64,000 nucleotides of DNA, taken from NCBI RefSeq assembly GCF_920987055.1, contig NZ_CAKLBX010000001.1, forward strand, positions 1,412,501-1,476,500. Direction: 5' to 3'. This document shows positions 43,277-53,434 of the stretch, one piece after another. The notes beneath the pieces were generated by a model that ran no database searches, was not told where the DNA came from, and saw only the letters and a program-made list of their open reading frames with translations. The stretch is from Novosphingobium sp. CECT 9465. Its GTDB lineage: Bacteria; Pseudomonadota; Alphaproteobacteria; Sphingomonadales; Sphingomonadaceae. Each line of letters starts with the position of its first letter. The stretch's first letter is position 1. A program made the position numbers and the translations under genes.

Positions 43277-45394
43277 ATGGCAAAAGCCGTTCAGAAGATT
43301 ACCCTCAGCCCCTCCCGCGACATCCCGCTCGACCGGCTGATCCTGTCACAGGCCAATGTGCGCCGGGTCAAGGCTGGCGTGACGATTGGAGAACTGGCCG
43401 AGGACATTGCCCGTCGCACGCTGCTGCAGAGCCTCAACGTGCGACCGATCCTCGATGCGGACAATCAGGAAACCGGCATGTTCGAAGTGCCTGCGGGCGG
43501 CCGCCGGTTCCGCGCGCTCGAGCTGCTGGTCAAGCAGAAGCGGCTGGTGAAGGACGCGCCGGTGCCTTGCGTGGTCCGGGCCGCATCCGATGAGGTATCG
43601 GCAGAGGAGGACAGCCTCGCCGAGAATACGTTTCGCGAACAGCTCCATCCGCTCGACCAGTTTCGCGCCATGCAGGCAATGGTCGACAAGGGGGCCGATG
43701 TGGAAGCCATTGCCGCGCATTTTATGACCACGCCGGCCGTGGTGCGGCAGCGTCTCAAGCTCGCGTCGGTCTCGCCCAAACTGCACGAGGTCTATGCCGA
43801 AGACGGCATGACGCTTGAACAGTTGATGGCCTTTTCGGTCAGCGACGACCATGCGCGGCAGGAGCAGGTCTGGGAATTGCTCGGCCACAGCTTCAACAAG
43901 TCCGCTGGCTATATCCGGGCGCGACTGACCGAGAACAGCGTGCGCGTGGCCGATAAGCGGGTTCGGTTTGTGACGCTTGATGCCTATGTGAAAGCGGGCG
44001 GAGGAGTCATGCGCGACCTCTTTGAGGATGACGATGGTGGCTGGCTCACCAACCCGGCGCTTCTCGATACGCTCGTCGCAGCCCGGCTCGATGCCGAAGC
44101 CGATCGCATCCGTGCCGAAGGCTGGAAGTGGGTGGCGACGGCGGTCGACATGCCCTGGAATGCTGCTGCGGGGCTTCGTGAACTTGCCGGGACCACTGTC
44201 CCGATGAGCAGCGAGGAAGAGGCACGGATGCAGACGCTGCAGGCCGAGGCTGAAGCGCTGGAAAGCGAATGGGCCGATGTACCGTGCCTGCCCGAAGAGA
44301 TCAGTACGAAGCTCGATGCTCTTGACCGGGAACTGGGGCTGCTTGTGGATCGCCCGCAGACCTTCGCTCCCGAAGAGCTCTCCCGCGCGGGCGCGTTCCT
44401 GTCCATCGCTACCGACGGTTCGCTGATTATAGAGCGCGGCTACGTGAAGCCGGAGGATGAGCCGACGGTCGAGGTCGAGGAAACCGCCGATACCGAGTGC
44501 TGCGGGGGCGAAACCAGCGTTTATGGCATGTCGTCCGACCCAGGCGAGACTGCGATGGCCGGTGGCGCGAATGAGCCGGAAGCCGAGGTCGAGGACGAAG
44601 TGGTCAAACCGCTTCCCGACCGGCTTGTCGCCGAGCTTACCGCTTGGCGGACGCTGGCCTTGCAGGATGCGCTCGCGCGCGACCCCGCAACGGCATTCGT
44701 CGCGGTGCTGCACGCCTTTGTGCTTGACGCCTTCTATCCGTCGAGCCGGGAAACTTGCCTGCAGCTCACGGCCAACCGGGCGTCGTTCGCGTTTGCGCCC
44801 ACCGATCTCAAGGATAGCGGCCCGGCCCGGGCGATCTCGGCGCGTCACGCGCAGTGGAAGGCTCGGCTCCCGCAATCGGATCACGATCTTTGGGACGCCT
44901 TGCTGCGCTTCGACAATGCCGAACAGTCTGCACTCTTCGCCCATTGCGCTTCGCTCGTACTCAACGCGCAGGCCGAAGTCGTCCCCAAGTACGACAATGG
45001 GCGGGTGTCGCGTCACAGCATCGAACGGCGTCTCGAGCACAGCCATGTTCTGGCACGAACCGTCGGGCTCGATCTTGTGGCAGCGGGCTGGCGGCCGACC
45101 GTCACCGGCTATTTCCAGAGCGTCACCAAGCCAAGGATCCTTGCCGACGTGTGCGATGCGCGCGGGTCGCAGTTCGCAGAGATGATTGCCCATCTCAAGA
45201 AGCCCGACATGGCACGCGAGGCCGAACGGCTTCTGGAAGAGGCGGCCTGGCTCCCCGAGCCGATGAGGACGCCTGGAGGAAGCGAGGCCTTCACGGATGG
45301 CGATGGGATCGACGCTCTGCCTGCATTCCTCGAAGGGCCGATGCTGCCATCCGGGGAGGCCGATTGCGACCATTACGCGATCGCCGCCGAATAG
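43277..45394 (+). CDS. ParB/RepB/Spo0J-type protein, long form
   Basis: 705 residues. The N-terminal ParB/sulfiredoxin-like domain has IPLDRLILSQANVRR, VPAGGRRFRALELL (the GxRR box) and ENTFREQLHPLDQ. It is followed by an HTH (IAAHFMTTPAVVRQRLKLA) as in partition proteins. The 400-residue C-terminal extension is not in canonical ParB, and a Cys pair (DTECCGG) is of unknown use. No parA adjoins it. Such long ParB-like proteins are common on sphingomonad plasmids and ICEs. Confidence 0.88.
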   Translation: MAKAVQKITLSPSRDIPLDRLILSQANVRRVKAGVTIGELAEDIARRTLLQSLNVRPILDADNQETGMFEVPAGGRRFRALELLVKQKRLVKDAPVPCVVRAASDEVSAEEDSLAENTFREQLHPLDQFRAMQAMVDKGADVEAIAAHFMTTPAVVRQRLKLASVSPKLHEVYAEDGMTLEQLMAFSVSDDHARQEQVWELLGHSFNKSAGYIRARLTENSVRVADKRVRFVTLDAYVKAGGGVMRDLFEDDDGGWLTNPALLDTLVAARLDAEADRIRAEGWKWVATAVDMPWNAAAGLRELAGTTVPMSSEEEARMQTLQAEAEALESEWADVPCLPEEISTKLDALDRELGLLVDRPQTFAPEELSRAGAFLSIATDGSLIIERGYVKPEDEPTVEVEETADTECCGGETSVYGMSSDPGETAMAGGANEPEAEVEDEVVKPLPDRLVAELTAWRTLALQDALARDPATAFVAVLHAFVLDAFYPSSRETCLQLTANRASFAFAPTDLKDSGPARAISARHAQWKARLPQSDHDLWDALLRFDNAEQSALFAHCASLVLNAQAEVVPKYDNGRVSRHSIERRLEHSHVLARTVGLDLVAAGWRPTVTGYFQSVTKPRILADVCDARGSQFAEMIAHLKKPDMAREAERLLEEAAWLPEPMRTPGGSEAFTDGDGIDALPAFLEGPMLPSGEADCDHYAIAAE

Positions 45395-45420
45395 GCGCAC
45401 GCCCCTTGTCTGAACGCTTT

Positions 45421-45451
45421 GGAAAGCCCGGTCCGTGTGACTGGGCTTTCC
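45421..45451 (+). terminator. Hairpin after the parB-like gene
   Basis: GGAAAGCCC (45421-45429) pairs with GGGCTTTCC (45443-45451), followed by TCCTTTTGAGG. The short T tract makes it a plausible terminator or attenuator before the next gene at 45473. Confidence 0.6.
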
Positions 45452-45472
45452 TCCTTTTGAGGATCACTGATC

Positions 45473-45949
45473 ATGAACGCGCAATCGATTTTTGATGCCG
45501 TGCCGCTCGGCAGCCTTGTCCGATATTCGAACGGCGAGCCCCGGCCGCCGGCTCGCTTCTCCCGCAAACTGAAGGCTTGGAACAATGACAATGGGGTCGG
45601 CCGACTGGTGGCACGTGAACCGGCGCGTGACAGCGCTTCTTTTCGCCATCCGGCCTCTTTCACTCTGCATCTCGGCAATTATGGCAGCGAGGGCTCGATC
45701 GTCATGGTCGTCCGGCGCACCTATTCCGTCGACAGTCGGCTCGAGTTTGAAGTCGACGAATATTCTCGGCCCGGAGACGCCCATGTGCTCGCGACAGCCT
45801 CCGGTCGTGACGAATTGCTGCACATCGCATCCGATCGCGCAGCCGCCGAGCGATGGCTTGAAGCTAATCGCTATGCGCAGGCGAGGATCGAGATCGTCGG
45901 ATCCAATCCGCAAGCCGTTCCGAACGGGAGCGGCCCATGCCGGAGGTAA
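45473..45949 (+). CDS. Hypothetical backbone protein
   Basis: 158 residues, no family recognised. The N-terminus binds no obvious cofactor. The middle has a beta-rich stretch (SIVMVVRRTYSVDSRLEFEVDEY). A GAGG ribosome site 10 nt before ATG 45473 is good, and the gene overlaps the next by 13 nt, so it is translated with the DUF7007-like protein. Confidence 0.65.
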   Translation: MNAQSIFDAVPLGSLVRYSNGEPRPPARFSRKLKAWNNDNGVGRLVAREPARDSASFRHPASFTLHLGNYGSEGSIVMVVRRTYSVDSRLEFEVDEYSRPGDAHVLATASGRDELLHIASDRAAAERWLEANRYAQARIEIVGSNPQAVPNGSGPCRR

Positions 45950-46503
45950 TCGCAATTTACGGACGGACCGCCGACGGTCTGCTCGCCGCACGGATCGGCG
46001 ACATTGCCTGCATCGCGGTTCCAGTCTACGGCGGGCTGCGCCTGGCGACGGCCTGGCAGCTCGCCAAGCCGCTCGACCAATGGCGTGCTGGCGATGCACT
46101 CGCAAGCGAAGGCATCGTCGCCGACGACACCGCATTTCGTGCGCATGTCGAAGATGTCGCCCATCACCAGCGTCAGCTGAGCAGGCTGTCGCGTCCGAGG
46201 CTGACGACTTCGTGCCGGACGCCGTGGGGCGCCACGCAGCAGGCCACGGTTTACGCCGAAGGCATCGTTTTCCACGCTACCGCGAGCCATGGGGGTTTCA
46301 AGCTTTCGCGCGCGCGCCTGGCGCAGATCGACCCGCTTCTGCGCGTCGAGAATGGCTGGTATGAGGAGGATGTCGAATGGGCCAAGGTCGAAGCAGCGTT
46401 TCCTGACCTGTTCTCGGACCGCGAAAACGCTTCGGCCGATCGGACGCTGCGCGGCAGTTACCCGCAGATCCGTGCAGCGCTTCGCAGCAAGCGCCTCGGC
46501 TGA
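45937..46503 (+). CDS. DUF7007-like protein
   Basis: 188 residues. The block PWGATQQATVYAEGIVFHATASHGGF, followed by RVENGWYEEDVEWAKVEAAFPDLF, resembles what I recall of the DUF7007 family found beside ParB-like genes on sphingomonad plasmids. Function unknown. The first 90 residues have no recognised domain. Confidence 0.7.
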   Translation: MPEVIAIYGRTADGLLAARIGDIACIAVPVYGGLRLATAWQLAKPLDQWRAGDALASEGIVADDTAFRAHVEDVAHHQRQLSRLSRPRLTTSCRTPWGATQQATVYAEGIVFHATASHGGFKLSRARLAQIDPLLRVENGWYEEDVEWAKVEAAFPDLFSDRENASADRTLRGSYPQIRAALRSKRLG

Positions 46504-46515
46504 AGAAAGTAAAGA

Positions 46516-46548
46516 CCCCCCGTGCGCGCAAATGGCGACCACGGGGGT
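46516..46548 (+). terminator. Terminator-like hairpin
   Basis: ACCCCCCGTG and CACGGGGGTT form a GC-rich stem of 8-9 bp with a 15-nt loop, starting 13 nt after the DUF7007-like stop and followed by TTCTC. It probably ends the parB transcript. Confidence 0.65.
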
Positions 46549-46687
46549 TCTCGTCATGGACTCATGCGGGCTGGCAAAGTCGCGGTCCAACCACATGGGC
46601 AAAGCCCGTTGCCTTTTCTGTCCATGATCTGCGCGGCGAGCGCCCTTGCATGCCCTGCGACAAGGTCGGGTACGAAAGCTGATCGCT

Positions 46688-47620
46688 ATGCCGTTATCGA
46701 TGAACGCCGTACATGTCCGGGATCTCCACCAGATTGCACAGCGGTTCGACAGGCGTCCAAAGTTGCTCGAAGAAGCCTCGACGCTGAAGGTACGGCTTAC
46801 CGGTGTGGCGCGGCTCCTCGAGATTCCAGACCGTGGCCTGGCTGGCCGCCGGCAGTGGCTGGATCGCTGCATTCCCTTCGAGCAGACCTTTCGCTTCAGG
46901 GCCGGCGAGGTCCGCTATCTGGCGCAGGCCGAGCAGACGTTCGAGCTTCTACTCCTCAGCGGCGACGACCGCGCGAAGCTGTTGCCGATCCTGCGTACCG
47001 TGCGCGACGTGTTCGCGAGCAAGATCGTCGTCCCTTTCATGTCCCACTGTTCGGCTGAGGACCGGGCGCTTCTGTTGCGCCGCGGGGCAGACGATGTGCT
47101 GCACCTTGACGTATCGCCGGAAGAAGGCGCAGCGCGCATGGCAGCGCTGGTGCGCCGCCAGACATGGATGGCCAACCGTCAGGTCGAGTCAGACCGCACG
47201 ATCAGTCGTGCCGCCGCTGCTGCCGCTGAGCTGCGCTGGCTATGTGGCGGACGGATCGGACCGCAGGGCCGGCAGGTTCTGGCGGCCCTGTTCGTGAATA
47301 TGGGCAGGGCCGTGCCGCACATGGCGCTCATCAGTGCGGCTCGCACCAGCGACCACTGGCCCTCGGAGCGCCAATTGCATGTGATCATCTGCGGAATTCG
47401 CAAGCATCTGCGCCCGCAATTCGTGATCGATACCTTGCGCGGCGAGGGTTTTCGCCTGCGAAGGGGTACGGCAACCGGGAAAATCGACGCAATTAATCCA
47501 CGGCAGGCGCGTCAGGCTGTCACGGCTGCCACTCGGTCCGCTGAGGCTGAGCGCCCCGAGCGGGGGACAGTGGCGTTCGCCCATCAGCGCAGGAGAGGAG
47601 AGGGGCGGGTCAGGGGGTAG
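46688..47620 (+). CDS. OmpR-like winged-helix regulator with degenerate receiver
   Basis: 310 residues from ATG 46688 (ATG 46700 is an alternative). Residues about 65-170 look like a response-regulator-type Rossmann fold (LLLLSGDDRAKLLPILRTV, VVPFMSHCSAEDRALLLRRGADDVLHLD) without the usual acidic pocket. Residues about 180-270 form an OmpR/PhoB winged helix ending LRPQFVIDTLRGEGFRL. It is a likely regulator of the following helicase or of transfer functions. Basic C-terminal tail. Confidence 0.75.
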   Translation: MPLSMNAVHVRDLHQIAQRFDRRPKLLEEASTLKVRLTGVARLLEIPDRGLAGRRQWLDRCIPFEQTFRFRAGEVRYLAQAEQTFELLLLSGDDRAKLLPILRTVRDVFASKIVVPFMSHCSAEDRALLLRRGADDVLHLDVSPEEGAARMAALVRRQTWMANRQVESDRTISRAAAAAAELRWLCGGRIGPQGRQVLAALFVNMGRAVPHMALISAARTSDHWPSERQLHVIICGIRKHLRPQFVIDTLRGEGFRLRRGTATGKIDAINPRQARQAVTAATRSAEAERPERGTVAFAHQRRRGEGRVRG

Positions 47621-47685
47621 GCCTGGCCGGGACAGAGGGAGCGTCCGGCGAGCCGAACATTCCCTGCTCTCCCGGAGTTCCTGCC

Positions 47686-50600
47686 ATGACCCATCTGCCT
47701 GCCCATGCGGCGACGCGCGCCGCAAGCGCGTCCCGACCTGTATCCCAAGTTGCAATCGCACGCACCATCAACCGTGCCGCCCAGCGCCTGCTCCCGCAGC
47801 TCGAAGCCGGAGTCGTCCTCGATGCACGCGCGCTGCGCAGCGCGATGACGGAGGCCTTTGGCGGGACCGATGCGGAAGGATATTGGGACTGGAAGACTGC
47901 TTATGACGCCTGCGAGTGCGCCATGGTCCTGTTCCTGCGCAAATATGCCGGCGCAATCGGATCGCGACCTGCCATGGAACAGCTGACGCTGGTCGAGCGC
48001 GTGGCCAAGCTTCTTCCGACGCACACGCGCCGGTCGGAAAGTGGACAGGCGCTCCAGCAGTTTTCGACCCCGCCCGGGTTCGCGCTGGTTGCGGCCTATG
48101 CCGGTGCCATCCGAGCCGAGGACGTCGTGCTTGAACCTTCGGCGGGAACCGGCATGCTCGCCATCCATGCCGAGCGCAGCTGCCGCGGTCTCGTGCTCAA
48201 CGAGCTGGGAGAGGTCCGGGCCGAGCTTCTGCGGGAACTGTTTACACAGGCATCAATCTCGCGTCATGACGCTGCCGCGATTGATGACTGGCTTCCCGCT
48301 TCGGTTCGCCCGAGCGTCGTCCTCATGAATCCGCCGTTCTCGGCCCTCGCGCACGTCGAACGGACCATGAAGGATGCCGCCATCCGGCATATCCGTTCGG
48401 CTCTGGCGCGTCTTTTGCCTGGCGGGCGGCTGGTCGCGATTACCGGCGCTTCATGCTCGCCGGACAATCCCGTCTGGCGCGAAACCTTCACCAGCCTGCA
48501 GGGGGAGGCCCGTCTGGTCTTCACCGCCGCTATTGCCGGCAAGGTCTATGCGCGCCACGGCACGACCATCGAGACCCGGCTTACCGTGTTCGACAAGGTT
48601 CCGGCCGCCGAGCCCGGGCGCTTCGCCGCCTCGCAAGGCACCGCACCCGATGTGCCGACGCTGCTCGACTGGGTGTGCGCAGATGTGCCGCCACGGGCGC
48701 CGACAGCTTGCGTTTCCGGAAACGGCTCGGCCTATGTGCTGCGCGATGAGCGCAATAGCCCGGACCAGGCAAGGCACAGCGTAGCGGCATTGGCTGTCGT
48801 GCCCTCGCAGCCCAGGCCAGACGAAGTTGCTGTGGGAGTTGCAGAGCTCGAATTCGACGTCACCGACTGGACGCCGCCCGAGGGTCGGCTCTGCGATGCG
48901 CTCTATGAACCCTATGCGCCCCAATCGGTACGGATCGTTGGCGCCAGGCCGCATCCGACGCCGCTCGTCCAATCTGCCGCAATGGCGTCGGTTGCGCCGC
49001 CCAAACCAAGCTATCGCCCGCATCTGCCGCCCGCGTTGGTCGAGGATGGCGTCCTGTCCGATGCGCAACTGGAGTCCATCATCTATGCCGGTGAAGCGCA
49101 TGACGGGCATCTCGCCGGTGCATGGAGCGTCGATGCGACATGGGATCAGCTGACGGCGGCCCCCGACGATTGCAAAGCCGCCGTCCGGTTCCGGCGCGGT
49201 TGGTTCCTGGGCGACGGGACCGGAGCGGGCAAGGGCCGTCAGGTCGCCGGCATCATCCTCGACAATTGGCTCAAGGGCCGTCGCAAGGCCGTCTGGCTCT
49301 CTGTCTCAGAGCGTCTGCTCGAGGATGCGCAACGGGACTGGGCCGCCCTGGGCCAGGAGCGGCTCTACGTGACGCCGCTGTCGCGTTTCCGTCAGGGCAC
49401 GTCCATCCCGCTTAATGAAGCCATCCTCTTTGCGACCTACGCCACGCTGCGGTCGTGTGAGCGAGGCGGCAAGAAGTCCCGCGTCGAGCAGATCGTCGAC
49501 TGGCTAGGGTCGGACTTCGACGGTGTTATTGTTTTCGACGAAGCCCATGCGATGGCCAATGCGGCGGGTGGCAGGGGCGAGCGTGGCGATGTCGCACCAT
49601 CGCAGCAGGGGAGGGCGGGCCTACGCCTGCAGCATGCCTTACCCGACGCGCGCATCGTCTATGTCTCGGCGACTGGCGCCACGACCGTCCAGAACCTCGC
49701 TTATGCGCAGCGCCTGGGACTTTGGGCTTCCGGCGACTTTCCATTTGCGACGCGCGCCGAGTTCGTGGCGGCGATCGAGAACGGCGGTGTGGCGGCCATG
49801 GAAGTGCTGGCACGCGACCTCAAGGCGCTCGGACTTTACGCTGCGCGCTCGCTGTCATTCGATGGCGTCGAATATGCAATGCTCGAGCATGTGCTGACCG
49901 CCGAGCAGCGTCGCATCTACGATGCTTATGCCGCGGCGTTCCAGATCATTCACAACAACCTCGATGCCGCGATGGAAGCCTCCGGCATCACCAGCGCCAC
50001 GCATGGCACGCTCAACGCCCAGGCAAAGTCTGCGGCGCGTTCGGCCTTCGAACAGGCCAAGCAGCGCTTCTTCAATCACCTGATCACGGCCATGCAGACG
50101 CCCAGCGTGCTGGCGAGCATCGAGCGCGACCTGGAAGCCGGCGATGCGGCAGTCGTGCAGATCGTGTCGACCGGTGAAGCGCTGCAGGAGCGCAGGCTTG
50201 CCGAAGTCCCGACCGATGAATGGCACGATGTCAGCGTCGACATCACGCCCCGTGAATATGTGCTCGACTATTTGCGACACGGCTTTCCCGTCCAGCTGTT
50301 CGAACCCTTCACCGACAGCGAAGGAAACCTGTCCTCGCGGCCGGTCCGTGACGAGGCGGGCAATCCCGTCGTCAATCGCGAGGCAGCGCGACGACGCGAT
50401 AAAATGATCGAGCACCTTGCCGCGCTGCCGCCGGTGCCCGGAGCCCTCGACCAGATCGTCCAGCATTTCGGGCCGGATGCCGTTGCCGAAGTGACGGGCC
50501 GTTCGCGCCGCATCGTTCCCCGGCGCCGCGAAGACGGCAGCCTGCGCTTTGCCGTCGAGAACCGGCCTGCCTCGGCCAATCTTTCCGAAACCCACGCGTT

Positions 50601-52059
50601 CATGGATGATGCCAAGCGCATCCTCGTCTTCAGCGAAGCAGGCGGAACGGGGCGCAGCTATCATGCCGATCTTGGTTGCCGCAATCAGCGGCGGCGCATC
50701 CACTACCTCCTCGAAGCGGGCTGGAAGGCCGATGCCGCCATTCAGGGGTTCGGGCGAACCAATCGCACCAACCAGAAACAGCCACCGCTGTTCAGGCCAG
50801 TCTCGACCGACGTGAAGGCGCAGAAGCGCTTCATCTCGACGATCGCGCGCCGCCTCGACACGCTGGGAGCGATCACGCGCGGCCAGCGCCAGACCGGCGG
50901 GCAGAACATGTTCAGGGCCAGCGACAATCTGGAATCCGTCTACGCCCGTGACGCACTGCGCAGCCTTTATCGGCTCGTCGTCCAAGGCAAGATCGAGGGG
51001 TGCTCGCTCGCTGTTTTCGAGCAGGCGACAGGCCTCGCCTTGCTCAATGAAGATGGCAGCTTGCGCGATGAACTGCCTGGAATTTCAACATTCCTTAATC
51101 GCATGCTCGCGCTTTCCATCGCCATGCAGGATATTTTGTTCGAGGCCTTTGAAGGCCTGCTGCTGGCCCGTATCGAGGGCGCAGTCGCAAGCGGCACCTA
51201 CGAACTCGGGCTCGAAACGCTGACCGCCGAAAGCTTCACGGTCACAGGCAGGCAGACCATCCACGCGCATCCGGGCACCGCCGCTGAAACACAGCTTGTG
51301 ACGATCAAGCGGCAGGACAGGTTGTCTCCGCTCGGACTCGAGGATGCCCTGGCGCTCGTCGAAGAGAAGGGCGCGCGCATGCTCGTGCACGGCCGAACGG
51401 GTCGCGCCGCCCTCCAGCGCGGTGCCCGCAGCCTGATCGACGACGACGGCAAGGTCACGGCGCGGGCGCGTCTGGTTTGGCCAGTGGGTGACAGCACGGT
51501 CGCTCTCGACACCCTCACTGCAAGTGGCTGGGAAACTGCGGAGCGGGGAGCATTCGCGACCGCCTGGGCCGAAGAGCTTGCAGCACTGCCGGCGTTCGAA
51601 ACCTCGACGCTGCATATGGTCGCAGGCCTGCTGCTGCCCATCTGGAAGCTGCTTCCAGAGGAATCGGCCCGGGTGTTCCGGCTGCAGACCGACGAAGGCG
51701 AACGCATCATTGGTCGCCGGGTGTCGCCTGCATGGGCGGCAAACTTTGCCGGCGAAACCGAACGGCCCAAGCTCGATCCCAATGAGGCAATGACTTTTCT
51801 GCTCTCCGGTGAAACCGTCCTGCATCTGGCCGAGCGACAGAAGCTCCTGCGGGTGCGATCGATGGGCGACTGGCGCATCGAGCTTTCAGGGTTCAGCGAC
51901 CTTGCGGTTTCCCGTCTCAAAGCCATTGGCCTCCTCTCGGAGATCGTATCCTGGAAGCTGCGCCTGTTTGTGCCCATCGGCGCTGCCGGCGTAACTGTGC
52001 TCGCGGCTCTGCTTGAACGGTATCCCGTCGAGCAGGTCTCTGCGCGCACGACGGCGTGA
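47686..52059 (+). CDS. Strawberry-notch helicase with N-terminal methyltransferase-like domain
   Basis: 1457 residues. N-terminal SAM methylase fold: LEPSAGTGMLAIHAE near residue 145 and VVLMNPPFSAL (N-P-P-F) near 215. Central SF2 ATPase: GDGTGAGKGRQVAG (Walker A, about 510) and VIVFDEAHAMANA (DEAH, about 617). A strawberry-notch C-terminal helicase domain follows (RILVFSEAGGTGRSYHADL, FGRTNRTNQKQPP). Such proteins are standard on large conjugative elements and may modify and remodel element DNA. Overlaps nothing; the next gene is 3 nt away. Confidence 0.92.
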   Translation: MTHLPAHAATRAASASRPVSQVAIARTINRAAQRLLPQLEAGVVLDARALRSAMTEAFGGTDAEGYWDWKTAYDACECAMVLFLRKYAGAIGSRPAMEQLTLVERVAKLLPTHTRRSESGQALQQFSTPPGFALVAAYAGAIRAEDVVLEPSAGTGMLAIHAERSCRGLVLNELGEVRAELLRELFTQASISRHDAAAIDDWLPASVRPSVVLMNPPFSALAHVERTMKDAAIRHIRSALARLLPGGRLVAITGASCSPDNPVWRETFTSLQGEARLVFTAAIAGKVYARHGTTIETRLTVFDKVPAAEPGRFAASQGTAPDVPTLLDWVCADVPPRAPTACVSGNGSAYVLRDERNSPDQARHSVAALAVVPSQPRPDEVAVGVAELEFDVTDWTPPEGRLCDALYEPYAPQSVRIVGARPHPTPLVQSAAMASVAPPKPSYRPHLPPALVEDGVLSDAQLESIIYAGEAHDGHLAGAWSVDATWDQLTAAPDDCKAAVRFRRGWFLGDGTGAGKGRQVAGIILDNWLKGRRKAVWLSVSERLLEDAQRDWAALGQERLYVTPLSRFRQGTSIPLNEAILFATYATLRSCERGGKKSRVEQIVDWLGSDFDGVIVFDEAHAMANAAGGRGERGDVAPSQQGRAGLRLQHALPDARIVYVSATGATTVQNLAYAQRLGLWASGDFPFATRAEFVAAIENGGVAAMEVLARDLKALGLYAARSLSFDGVEYAMLEHVLTAEQRRIYDAYAAAFQIIHNNLDAAMEASGITSATHGTLNAQAKSAARSAFEQAKQRFFNHLITAMQTPSVLASIERDLEAGDAAVVQIVSTGEALQERRLAEVPTDEWHDVSVDITPREYVLDYLRHGFPVQLFEPFTDSEGNLSSRPVRDEAGNPVVNREAARRRDKMIEHLAALPPVPGALDQIVQHFGPDAVAEVTGRSRRIVPRRREDGSLRFAVENRPASANLSETHAFMDDAKRILVFSEAGGTGRSYHADLGCRNQRRRIHYLLEAGWKADAAIQGFGRTNRTNQKQPPLFRPVSTDVKAQKRFISTIARRLDTLGAITRGQRQTGGQNMFRASDNLESVYARDALRSLYRLVVQGKIEGCSLAVFEQATGLALLNEDGSLRDELPGISTFLNRMLALSIAMQDILFEAFEGLLLARIEGAVASGTYELGLETLTAESFTVTGRQTIHAHPGTAAETQLVTIKRQDRLSPLGLEDALALVEEKGARMLVHGRTGRAALQRGARSLIDDDGKVTARARLVWPVGDSTVALDTLTASGWETAERGAFATAWAEELAALPAFETSTLHMVAGLLLPIWKLLPEESARVFRLQTDEGERIIGRRVSPAWAANFAGETERPKLDPNEAMTFLLSGETVLHLAERQKLLRVRSMGDWRIELSGFSDLAVSRLKAIGLLSEIVSWKLRLFVPIGAAGVTVLAALLERYPVEQVSARTTA

Positions 52060-52062
52060 GGC

Positions 52063-53130
52063 ATGGCGATGACAACCGGGGCTGGAGAACTCGTCCGGCG
52101 CCTTGCCGAAAACGCCGAAACCGTCTGTCGGCGCTACCTGTCGAACGGACGGCGCGAAGGCTGCTACTGGTTGGTGGGCGATGCTCGCAACACGCCGGGG
52201 CGCAGCCTTTACGTCCGTCTCTCCGGTGGTCCGGAGGGACGGGGAGCGGCAGGCAAATGGACCGACGCGCAAAGCGGTGACCACGGCGATCTTCTCGACC
52301 TGATCGCATCGGCCTGCGGGCATCACCGTCTTGGCGAAACCCTTGCGGAAGCACGGCGCTTCCTCAGCCTCCCGGACACTTCGCTGCCGTTGCGCGGCCC
52401 ACAACGCAACCTTCCCGCAGGACCGGCGGTTCCCACCCCGTCGTCAGAGCGGGCGCGGCGCCTTTGGGCGGCGAGCCGTCCGCTGTCGGACGATCCGGTC
52501 GCGACCTATCTGCGGGAGCGGGGGCTGCGCTCTGTCGCTTCGGGTGCCGCCGTGCGACACCACCCCAATTGTTTCTATCGTCCCTCCGACCTTGATCATG
52601 CAGCGACGGATCGTGCCTGGCCCGCCATGGTTGCCGCAGTCACCGACCTTGGTGGTCGCGTGACCGGCGTGCAGCGTACCTGGCTAGCCCGAGACGGCTT
52701 GGGCAAGGCGCCGGTTGCAACGCCAAGACGCGCGATGGGCATGCTTCTTGGCAACGGCATCCGTTTCGGGGAAGCGGGTGCCGTCATGGCGGCAGGGGAA
52801 GGCATCGAGACAATGCTGTCCTTACGCGAAATCCTGCCGACGATGCCAATGATCGCCGCACTTTCAGCGGCCCATCTCGCCGCGCTGCTGTTTCCTCCGG
52901 TGCTGCGCCGTCTCTACGTCGCGTGCGATGCTGATGCTGCGGGACACTCGGCACTCAGACGACTAGCCGAGCGTGGAGCGCAGGCGGCTATCGAGGTGAT
53001 CGCGCTTCATCCCTGCCTCGATGACTTCAACAGCGACCTGATCCGCTTGGGCGCACCATCACTGGCGGCGGCACTGGCCGGGCAATTGCGGTCCGAAGAT
53101 GCCGGGTACTTCTTGTCTCAAGCCGCCTGA
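52063..53130 (+). CDS. Toprim-domain primase-like protein
   Basis: 355 residues. The N-terminal CHC2-like/DUF7146 region (CRRYLSNGRREGCYW...GKWTDAQSGDHGDLLDLIA) is followed by a Toprim domain with AAGEGIETMLSL (about 245) and LYVACDADAAGHSAL (about 288), the Glu and D-x-D metal-binding residues. Likely the priming enzyme for element DNA during transfer or replication. Starts 3 nt after the helicase stop, so same operon. Confidence 0.88.
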   Translation: MAMTTGAGELVRRLAENAETVCRRYLSNGRREGCYWLVGDARNTPGRSLYVRLSGGPEGRGAAGKWTDAQSGDHGDLLDLIASACGHHRLGETLAEARRFLSLPDTSLPLRGPQRNLPAGPAVPTPSSERARRLWAASRPLSDDPVATYLRERGLRSVASGAAVRHHPNCFYRPSDLDHAATDRAWPAMVAAVTDLGGRVTGVQRTWLARDGLGKAPVATPRRAMGMLLGNGIRFGEAGAVMAAGEGIETMLSLREILPTMPMIAALSAAHLAALLFPPVLRRLYVACDADAAGHSALRRLAERGAQAAIEVIALHPCLDDFNSDLIRLGAPSLAAALAGQLRSEDAGYFLSQAA

Positions 53131-53434
53131 GCGTTCGCCGGGCAGAGTTGTCAGCCGGGAAGGGAAGGGGCCGGATGGAATGCCCGCGGTTGGCCGCGCC
53201 CGGCCTTCTCGTGGGGCGACTGCGGCAAGCTCCCCAAGGCTGCAACGCGGCCGGCACCGCCATTTTCCGCCGGTCCGTGCCGGCCCTTTGCAGCGCGAAG
53301 CAAAATGGCGGTGCCGGCCGCGTCCTTCGCGCTGCTTCGGCCCCGCTGCGCGTGGTGCAGCCTCGAGAAGCGTGCCGCCAAAGGCGTCGCCACGAAGGCC
53401 GCGAGAGGCGCGGCTGAACGGCGAAAGGCATAGC
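53131..53434. other. Spacer with long inverted repeat
   Basis: 304 nt without a gene. It contains a 21-bp perfect inverted repeat, arms 53246-53266 and 53302-53322 (core GGCCGGCACCGCCATTTT) with a 35-nt GC-rich loop. Frames run open here only because of GC content. The hairpin could end the primase transcript or act as a mobile palindromic unit. Confidence 0.6.

Noticed and set aside
43346..45400. 684-codon open frame antisense to the parB-like gene
   Set aside because: It covers the whole ParB-type gene on the other strand, lacks recognisable motifs and arises from high third-position GC.
49855..50985. 376-codon leftward frame within the helicase gene
   Set aside because: Overlaps the conserved C-terminal helicase domain; no family pattern.
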